A DNA stretch of 64,000 nucleotides, taken from assembly GCA_040901445.1 (NCBI GenBank), contig JBBDYQ010000010.1:1-64000 (forward strand). Direction: 5' to 3'. The position numbers and the translations under genes were made by a program. Under the pieces are notes generated by a model. The model saw only the letters and a program-made list of their open reading frames with translations, was not told the origin of the DNA and searched no databases. Positions 58,323 to 64,000 of the stretch are shown here, piece after piece; position 1 is the stretch's first letter; each line of letters starts with the position of its first letter. The DNA comes from Thermoleophilaceae bacterium (GTDB taxonomy: Bacteria > Actinomycetota > Thermoleophilia > Solirubrobacterales > Thermoleophilaceae).

Positions 58323-59654
58323 ATGGCCGAGGAGCGACAGGAGAGCGAGCAGGGTGGCGTAGCCACAGCCGGTGAGACGCTGTCCGTCACGGACAACCGC
58401 ACCGGCGAGAGCTACGACCTCGAGATCACCAACGGCACCGTCAAGGCGATGGACCTGCGCCAGATCAAGGTCTCCGACGACGACTTCGGGCTGATGGCGT
58501 TCGACCCGGCCTACACGAACACGGCGTCGTGCCGCAGCGAGATCACCTTCATCGACGGCGAGGCCGGCATCCTCCAGCACCGCGGCTACACGATCGAGGA
58601 TCTCTGCGAGCACGCCACCTACCTCGAGGTCGCCTATCTGCTCATCCACGGCAACCTGCCCACGGAGGACCAGCTCGGCGAGTGGATGCACGAGATCACG
58701 ATCCACACCTATGTCCACGAGAACCTCAAGCAGTTCATGCAGGGCTTCCGCTACGACGCCCACCCGATGGGAATGCTGCTGGGCTGCATGGGCGCCCTCT
58801 CCACCTTCTACCCGGACGCCAAGCGGCTGGACGACGGGGAGGAGCGGCGCATGGCGGCGGTCCGGTTGATCGCCAAGCTCCCCACGCTCGCCGCCTTCGC
58901 CTACCGGCACAACCTCGGCCTGCCCTACATCTATCCGGACAACGACCTGAGCTACCCGGGCAACTTCCTCTCGATGCTCTACAAGATGACCGAGGTCAAG
59001 TACGAGCCCGACCCGCGGCTCGAGCGCGCCCTCGACGTCCTCTGGATCCTCCACGCCGACCACGAGCAGAACTGCTCCACGAGCGCGGTGCGGTCGGTCG
59101 GCTCCTCCGACGTGGATCCCTATTCGGCGGTGGCCGCGGGGGTGGCGGCGCTGTACGGGCCGCTGCACGGCGGCGCCAACGAGGCGGTGCTGCGGATGCT
59201 CGACCGGATCGGCACGAAGGAGAACATCCCGGACTTCCTCCAGGGCGTGAAGGACCGCAAGGAGAAGCTCATGGGCTTCGGTCACCGGGTCTACAAGAAC
59301 TACGACCCGCGCGCCCGCATCATCAAGAAGAACGTCGAGGAGGTCTTCGAGGTCACCGGGCTGAACCCCAAGCTCGAGATCGCCGTCGAGCTCGAGAAGC
59401 ACGCCCTCGACGACGACTTCTTCGTGGACCGCAAGCTCTACCCGAACGTGGACTTCTACTCGGGCCTCATCTACGAGGCGCTGCAGATCCCCACCGCGAT
59501 GTTCACGGTGATGTTCGCCATCCCGCGCACGTCGGGCTGGATCGCCCAGTGGCTCGAGATGCGGCGCGACGACGAGACCAAGATCGCCCGGCCGCGGCAG
59601 ATGTACGTGGGCGAGCGCGACCGCGACTGGTCGCCGCTCGAAGGCCGCTCCTAG
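58323..59654 (+). CDS. gltA: citrate synthase
   Basis: 443 aa type II citrate synthase; joins acetyl-CoA and oxaloacetate in the TCA cycle. Catalytic residues are visible: His in HADHEQNCSTSAVRSVGSS, His in PLHGGANEAVLRML with MGFGHRVYKNYDPRA, and Asp in the C-terminal KLYPNVDFYSGLIYEAL. The N-terminal extension (ETLSVTDNRTGESYDLEI) is typical of the hexameric, NADH-sensitive Gram-negative and actinobacterial forms. Clear ribosome binding site (GAGGAG). Its stop overlaps the convergent kinase gene by four bases. Confidence 0.95.
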   Translation: MAEERQESEQGGVATAGETLSVTDNRTGESYDLEITNGTVKAMDLRQIKVSDDDFGLMAFDPAYTNTASCRSEITFIDGEAGILQHRGYTIEDLCEHATYLEVAYLLIHGNLPTEDQLGEWMHEITIHTYVHENLKQFMQGFRYDAHPMGMLLGCMGALSTFYPDAKRLDDGEERRMAAVRLIAKLPTLAAFAYRHNLGLPYIYPDNDLSYPGNFLSMLYKMTEVKYEPDPRLERALDVLWILHADHEQNCSTSAVRSVGSSDVDPYSAVAAGVAALYGPLHGGANEAVLRMLDRIGTKENIPDFLQGVKDRKEKLMGFGHRVYKNYDPRARIIKKNVEEVFEVTGLNPKLEIAVELEKHALDDDFFVDRKLYPNVDFYSGLIYEALQIPTAMFTVMFAIPRTSGWIAQWLEMRRDDETKIARPRQMYVGERDRDWSPLEGRS

Positions 59655-61681
59655 CCGCCGCCCTCGCCCGGATCGACCTCCACGACCACGTCGCCGTTGG
59701 GGTGCGCCACCCAGACGGACTGCTCGCCCACGATCACGCCGCCGGGTGAGCGCTCGACCTCGATCGGCTCGCCCACCGGCTCGCGCTCCGACAGCGAGAA
59801 GCGGCGCAGCTCGTTGGCGATCGGGAACGTGATCCAGAGGCTGTCCTCGCCGATGTCGAAGAAGCTGGCGCCGCTGGGGAACTGCACCGGCTCGCCCACG
59901 ACGCCCGACGCGACGTCGATCTCCCGCAGCTCGCGGTTGCGGGCCGCCACGTACAGGCGCCCCTCCACGAAGCCGACCCCGCCGAGGTCGTCCACGCCCA
60001 CCTCCAGCGGGCGCCCCACGACCTCCTGAGTGGTAGGGGAGATGAAGACGATCTCGCCGTTCTCGCGGGCCACGAACACGAAGTCGGTGCCCACCGCGAG
60101 GCCGCTGGCGCCCGCACCGACGTCGATCGGCTCGGACACCTCGTCGGAGGCGGCGTCGATGCGAAGGACGCGCTCGTTCTCGGAGTCGAGGATCCAGGCG
60201 GCTCCTGCACCCGCCTCCAGCAGGACGGCGTCGCCGAGCGGCGGGATGGTGATGTCGCGCGTCTCGTTGGTCTCGGGGTCGATCCGCGTGATCGTCTCCG
60301 AGAAGGTGTAGGCCCACACCCCGTCGTCGCTGGCCGCGATGGCCGACGGCGCGGAGCCCTCGATCGTGATCGGCGTGACGCCGCCCGACGCCTCATCGAG
60401 CTTGCTCACCGAGCTGTCGGACAGGTTGGCGATCCAGATCGTGCCATCGAGCGAGGTGGCCATGTCGAACGGCTGGTCGCCCACGTCGATCGGGCTGCCC
60501 ACGACGTCGCCGGCCGGGTTGCCGGGATCGGCCTCGTCGCCGCCGCCGAGCACGAACACGCCGAGGATCACGGCGAGCACCGCCACGAGCCCCACCCCGC
60601 CGAGCACGAACGGGAGCGGCGAGCGCTTCGCCGGCTGCGCGACTCCCGGGTAGGGCGACGGCGGCGGCGTGACCGCGGGGAAGCCGCTGGGCGGCGTGTC
60701 CCCCAGGCCCGGGCCGGCAGGCGCGGTGGCCCCGGCGGGCACGGCCTGCGTGGCGCCGGCGGATGCCACCGCGGTGGCTCCCGAGCCCGGCTGGCCCGCG
60801 GCGGCGCCCACGGCCACGCTGCGCTCGGGCTCGGCCACGTTCTGCCCTCCGGCCGCGGCGAGCGCCGCGCGGCCGAGGTCGCCGGCGGAGGGATAACGCT
60901 GCTCCGGCTCCTTGGCCATCGCCCGGCCGACGACCTCCTCGAAGTCGCGCGGCACTCCCGGAGCCGTCTCGGCGAGCGACGGCGGCGGCTCCCCCATGTG
61001 GGCCCAGATCTTGGCCGGCTCGCTGTCGCGCGGGTATGGGACCTGACCGCTGAGCGCCTGGTAGAGCACGCAGCCGAGCGCGTACACGTCCGAGCGCGCG
61101 TCGACCGGCTTGCCCTGCAGCTGCTCCGGCGCGATGTAGTCGAGCGTTCCCACGAACATCCCGGTGCCGGTGAGCCCGCTCTGGGATGAGGCCTTCTTGG
61201 TGAGCCCGAAGTCGGTGAGGTAGGCGCGGGCCTGGCCGTCGGAGCCCTCGATCACCACGTTCCCCGGCTTGATGTCACGGTGCACCAGGCCGCGGGCATG
61301 GGCGGCGTCGAGCGCGTCGCCCACCTGGGACACGAGCCCGGCGGCCTCGGCGGGGGGCAGGCCGCCCCTGGAGACGATCAGGTCCTTGAGGTCGGTGCCC
61401 TCGACGAGATACATCGTGATGTAGAGGAGCCCGTCCTCCTCCCCGGCGTGGTAGATGGGGATGACGTTGGGGTGGTTGATGGACGCCGCGGTCTTGGACT
61501 CGCGCTTGAAGCGCTCGCGGAAACCGGAGTCCTCGGCGTACTGGGGCGTGATGACCTTGAGCGCCACCCGGCGGTCGAGCGCGAGGTGGGTGGCCACGTA
61601 CACCACGCCCATGCCGCCGCGCCCCGCGACGCCCTCGATGCGGTGGCCGGCGAACTCCGAGCCAGTTGCGAGCTCCGACAT
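59651..61681 (-). CDS. Ser/Thr protein kinase with extracellular beta-propeller
   Basis: 676 aa. Kinase domain about residues 10-270 (GRGGMGVVYVATH, VALKVITP, HRDIKPGNVV, DFGLTKK, APEQLQGK). An Ala/Pro/Gly-rich linker and membrane helix (FVLGGVGLVAVLAVILGVFV) lead to about six repeats (PFDMATSLDGTIWIANLSDSSVSKLD pattern) forming a YVTN-type propeller. Paralogue of the kinase at 33170. ATG 61681 with TATAAA 7 bases upstream (possible leaderless -10). Divergent from moaA. Confidence 0.9.
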   Translation of the reverse strand: MSELATGSEFAGHRIEGVAGRGGMGVVYVATHLALDRRVALKVITPQYAEDSGFRERFKRESKTAASINHPNVIPIYHAGEEDGLLYITMYLVEGTDLKDLIVSRGGLPPAEAAGLVSQVGDALDAAHARGLVHRDIKPGNVVIEGSDGQARAYLTDFGLTKKASSQSGLTGTGMFVGTLDYIAPEQLQGKPVDARSDVYALGCVLYQALSGQVPYPRDSEPAKIWAHMGEPPPSLAETAPGVPRDFEEVVGRAMAKEPEQRYPSAGDLGRAALAAAGGQNVAEPERSVAVGAAAGQPGSGATAVASAGATQAVPAGATAPAGPGLGDTPPSGFPAVTPPPSPYPGVAQPAKRSPLPFVLGGVGLVAVLAVILGVFVLGGGDEADPGNPAGDVVGSPIDVGDQPFDMATSLDGTIWIANLSDSSVSKLDEASGGVTPITIEGSAPSAIAASDDGVWAYTFSETITRIDPETNETRDITIPPLGDAVLLEAGAGAAWILDSENERVLRIDAASDEVSEPIDVGAGASGLAVGTDFVFVARENGEIVFISPTTQEVVGRPLEVGVDDLGGVGFVEGRLYVAARNRELREIDVASGVVGEPVQFPSGASFFDIGEDSLWITFPIANELRRFSLSEREPVGEPIEVERSPGGVIVGEQSVWVAHPNGDVVVEVDPGEGGG

Positions 61682-61717
61682 TGCCCCGTTTATAGCGGTT
61701 GTCCCCGTCGACCGGGG

Positions 61718-61723
61718 TAGTCT
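61718..61723 (+). promoter_or_regulatory. -10 element of moaA (leaderless)
   Basis: TAGTCT preceded by GGGG, 7 bases before the ATG at 61731. Confidence 0.6.
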
Positions 61724-61730
61724 TCGTCCC

Positions 61731-62726
61731 ATGGCGCTCGACCCCCTCGTCGACGGCCACGGCCGCCAGATCGGCGATCTGCGCGTGTCGGTCACCGACC
61801 GCTGCAACTTCCGCTGCCAGTACTGCATGCCCGCCGACGGGCTGCCGTGGCTCGAGCGCGCCGAGGTGCTGAGCTTCGAGGAGATCGAGCGCCTCGTGAC
61901 CCTGCTCGCCGCCATGGGCGTGGCCGACGTGCGCCTCACGGGCGGCGAGCCGCTGGTGCGCCGGCACTTCCCGCGGCTCGTGGCCATGCTCGCGCGCGTG
62001 CCCGGCGTCCACGACCTGTCGCTCACCACCAACGGCTACCTGCTCGAGCGCGACGCGGACGCCCTCGTGGAAGCCGGCATCGGCCGCGTGAACGTCTCGC
62101 TCGACTCGCTCCAGCGCGACCGCTTCTTCGAGATCACCCGCCGCGACGCCCTCCCGCAGGTGCTGCGCGGCTTGGAGGCGCTCGGGCGCCACCCCGAGGT
62201 GCAGCCCGTCAAGGTCAACGCCATCGCCATGCGCGGGTTCAGCGAGCACGAGGCGCTGCGCTTCGCCGAGTTCGCGCGCTCCACCGCCTACCAGGTGCGC
62301 TTCATCGAGTTCATGCCGCTCGACGCCGACCACAGATGGACGCCGGACTCCGTGCTCACGGGCGAGGAGCTGCGGCAGATGATCGACGCGGTCCATCCGC
62401 TCGAGGAGCGCCCGCGCCAGCCCTCGGCCACCGCGCGCGTGTTCCGCTTCCGCGACGGCCAGGGCGAGATCGGCTTCATCAACCCGGTGTCCGAGCCGTT
62501 CTGTGCGGACTGCAACCGCGTGCGCCTGACGGCCGACGGCAAGCTGCGCACCTGCCTCTTCTCGCTGCACGAGACCGACCTGCGAGGCCCCCTGCGCGAC
62601 GGCGCGGGCGACGCGGAGCTCGAGCGGGTCATCCGGGACGCCGTCTGGCGCAAGGAGCTCAAGCACCACGTGGGCGAGGAGGGCTTCCGCCAGCCCCCGC
62701 GCACCATGAGCGCCATCGGGGGGTGA
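61731..62726 (+). CDS. moaA: GTP 3',8-cyclase MoaA (molybdenum cofactor)
   Basis: 331 aa radical SAM enzyme that starts molybdopterin synthesis. N-terminal cluster motif RCNFRCQYCMP (CxxxCxxC); C-terminal second cluster FCADCNRVRL...CLFSLHE. GGEPLVRRHF, TTNGYLL and NVSLDSL are SAM-site motifs. The final residues (RTMSAIGG) contain the Gly-Gly tail that enters the active site in MoaA. It serves the formate dehydrogenase at the other end of the window among other Mo enzymes. Confidence 0.95.
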   Translation: MALDPLVDGHGRQIGDLRVSVTDRCNFRCQYCMPADGLPWLERAEVLSFEEIERLVTLLAAMGVADVRLTGGEPLVRRHFPRLVAMLARVPGVHDLSLTTNGYLLERDADALVEAGIGRVNVSLDSLQRDRFFEITRRDALPQVLRGLEALGRHPEVQPVKVNAIAMRGFSEHEALRFAEFARSTAYQVRFIEFMPLDADHRWTPDSVLTGEELRQMIDAVHPLEERPRQPSATARVFRFRDGQGEIGFINPVSEPFCADCNRVRLTADGKLRTCLFSLHETDLRGPLRDGAGDAELERVIRDAVWRKELKHHVGEEGFRQPPRTMSAIGG

Positions 62727-63061
62727 GCACCCTAAAGGGCACGGGCGTCAAGGTCCTCGTACGCCGCGGCCCGAAGGTCGAGCGCCGGCGCTTCGACGAT
62801 CTCGGGGCGGCGCTCGCGTTCGTGGAGGGGCGCGGGCGGGAGCTCGAGGAGGGAGTGGACACCAAAGCGGTCTCGCTCCCGCTCGGGCGCTCATTCGAGC
62901 CCGTGCAGCGGGTCGTGGCTCGCATCGAGGTGGGCGGCGGCGGGGTGGACATCCGCGGCGACGGCTCCTGCGAGGCCTGGACCGGCCGCTTCCGCCGGCG
63001 GCTCGTGGAACAACGCGACGGCGAATCCCCCTACGACGCGCTGCGGCGGGCCCTGACGTGA
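62723..63061 (+). CDS. hypothetical protein (112 aa)
   Basis: 112 aa, GTG start overlapping the moaA stop (GTGA). Basic N-terminus (VKVLVRRGPKVERRRFDDLG) and a beta-rich middle (RVVARIEVGGGGVDIRGDGS) followed by EAWTGRFRRRLVEQRDGESP. No family recognised. Tight coupling suggests a role linked to moaA or simple cotranscription. Confidence 0.6.
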   Translation: MSTLKGTGVKVLVRRGPKVERRRFDDLGAALAFVEGRGRELEEGVDTKAVSLPLGRSFEPVQRVVARIEVGGGGVDIRGDGSCEAWTGRFRRRLVEQRDGESPYDALRRALT

Positions 63062-63372
63062 TCTCGCGCGTGAAGCTGCCGCGCGGCTCCAACCACCGGG
63101 TGTTCGTCAACGGCGTCCCCCAGGTCGAGGGGCGCGACTACTTCATCCGTGGCGGCGAGCTGCAGTTCGAGCGCGAGCTGAAGAAGGAGGGCAGGCTCGG
63201 ATTCTGGCGCTGGACAGCGATGTTCCTGGCGCTGTTCGGCACATACCGCCAGAACGACTCGGTGGACGTGCAGTACGAGGCAGACGGTGAAACCAGGCTT
63301 GCGATCGGGCTCGACATCCTGGCGCCCCCGGTACCCTCAGCCGATGCGCATCGACCAGATCCTCGCCGATAG
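63058..63372 (+). CDS. hypothetical protein (104 aa)
   Basis: 104 aa, GTG start overlapping the previous stop (GTGA). Contains NHRVFVNGVPQVEGRDYFIR and, in the middle, a hydrophobic stretch (FWRWTAMFLALFGTYR), with a beta-rich remainder. The 3' end overlaps the metF start region by 29 bases. No family recognised. Confidence 0.55.
   Translation: MISRVKLPRGSNHRVFVNGVPQVEGRDYFIRGGELQFERELKKEGRLGFWRWTAMFLALFGTYRQNDSVDVQYEADGETRLAIGLDILAPPVPSADAHRPDPRR
63332..63337 (+). promoter_or_regulatory. -10 element of metF (leaderless)
   Basis: TACCCT 6 bases before the ATG at 63344, inside the 3' end of the preceding small gene. Confidence 0.5.
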
Positions 63373-64000
63373 GCGCCCGGTCTTCTCGTTCGAGTTCTTC
63401 CCGCCGAAGACCGACGAGGGCATGGACAACCTGCGAGCCGCGCTGGCCGAGCTCAAGAAGGACGGGCCGGACTTCGTGTCGGTCACGTACGGCGCCCTGG
63501 GCACCACCCGCGGGCGCACCGTGGAGATCACGCGCCACATCAAGCAGGACCTCGGCATCGAGGCCATGGCGCACATGACGTGCGTCGGAGCATCGAAGGA
63601 GGAGGTCTGCGGCGTGCTCGACCAGGTGCGCGACGCGGGCATCGAGAACGTCATGGCCCTGCGCGGCGACCCGCCCCAGGGCGAGACCGAGTGGAAGCCG
63701 CATCCCGGCGGGCTCATGTACTCCACCGAGCTCGCGCAACTCATCCGCGCGGACTACGACTTCGCCGTGGGCGCCGCGTCGTTCCCCGAAGTCCACCCCG
63801 ACGCCCCCGACATGGCGCACGACCTTCGCTTCCTCAAGGAGAAGGTGGAGTCCGGGGTCAACTTCCTCATCACCCAGCTCTTCTTCGACAACGACCTCTA
63901 CTTCGACTTCGTCGAGCAGGCGCGGGCGGCCGGGATCGACGTGCCGATCGTGCCGGGCATCATGCCGATCACGAACTTCGCCCAGATCAAGCGCATCACC
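63344..64000 (+). CDS. metF: methylenetetrahydrofolate reductase (partial)
   Basis: First 219 residues, cut by the right edge. Reduces 5,10-methylene-THF to 5-methyl-THF using FAD. Family motifs: FSFEFFPPKTDEGMDNL, SVTYGALGTTRGRTVEI, MAHMTCVGAS, LRGDPPQGE, GAASFPEVHPD, FLITQLFFDNDLYFDFV and GIMPITNFAQI. About 290 residues are usual, so about a quarter is missing. Confidence 0.95.
   Translation, partial: MRIDQILADRRPVFSFEFFPPKTDEGMDNLRAALAELKKDGPDFVSVTYGALGTTRGRTVEITRHIKQDLGIEAMAHMTCVGASKEEVCGVLDQVRDAGIENVMALRGDPPQGETEWKPHPGGLMYSTELAQLIRADYDFAVGAASFPEVHPDAPDMAHDLRFLKEKVESGVNFLITQLFFDNDLYFDFVEQARAAGIDVPIVPGIMPITNFAQIKRIT

Noticed and set aside
61982-63061. Long alternative frame overlapping moaA and the next gene
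   Set aside because: Arg/Ala-rich translation typical of GC-rich shadow frames, with no motif; moaA explains the region.

Overview
The window is very GC-rich and gene-dense, with GTG/TTG starts and many 4-base ATGA/GTGA gene overlaps. The gene content includes a six-gene Mce block, several Ser/Thr kinases with extracellular propellers, LPxTG-type anchoring and many TetR regulators. Together with a family of secreted proteins ending in a conserved RRLWGxGRGRFRTRGRYS-type domain, this points to an actinobacterium, most likely class Thermoleophilia (Solirubrobacterales or relatives). That placement is inference. No rRNA, tRNA, CRISPR array, insertion sequence or phage was seen.

Left part (0.1-10.5 kb). 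A formate dehydrogenase operon on the minus strand runs RpoD-like sigma factor, fdhA, fdhB, nrfD. fdhA is read through an in-frame UGA at 4488-4490, exactly where the FdnG/FdoG/FdhF family has selenocysteine, and a SECIS-like hairpin follows. The divergent fdhD supplies the sulfurtransferase, and moaA near 61.7 kb belongs to the same molybdenum cofactor economy. Acetyl-CoA synthetase follows, flanked by two VapBC-type toxin-antitoxin pairs.

10.6-31 kb. Three tandem secreted proteins are built from exchangeable N-terminal, PKD or Ig-like, and C-terminal modules. After them come a kinase-GAF protein, a CHASE2 nucleotide cyclase, TetR and CBS regulators, small metabolic enzymes (hydrolase, SDR, GST, FAD oxidase), an Fpg-type DNA glycosylase gene broken by a frameshift, and RpiB-like and SixA-like genes.

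31-47.7 kb. This part holds a two-component system, a kinase with a propeller sensor, an R2lox-like oxidase with a TetR regulator, and an APH-like kinase coupled to a HAD phosphatase (the ACAD10 domain pair as separate genes). It also has an aldehyde dehydrogenase, an XRE regulator beside a large inverted repeat, a DEAD-box helicase/cyclophilin/quinone reductase operon, a PfkB kinase and two low-complexity surface proteins, one with an LPFTG sorting signal.

47.7-64 kb. Six consecutive mce genes form an operon without yrbE permease or ATPase genes in the window. Then come small membrane genes, an MFS exporter with its MarR regulator and operator, citrate synthase, a third propeller kinase, moaA, two unknown small genes, and metF running off the right edge.

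Two genome-scale signals cut across the annotation. First, most genes that begin a transcription unit carry a TANNNT hexamer ending 6-8 bases before the start codon, with no ribosome binding site, so leaderless transcription looks like the default; several divergent pairs share one symmetric -10 region. Second, two 26-bp perfect inverted repeats with a similar GTCAGGT..TGC core sit at convergent gene junctions and look like REP/MITE-type elements.
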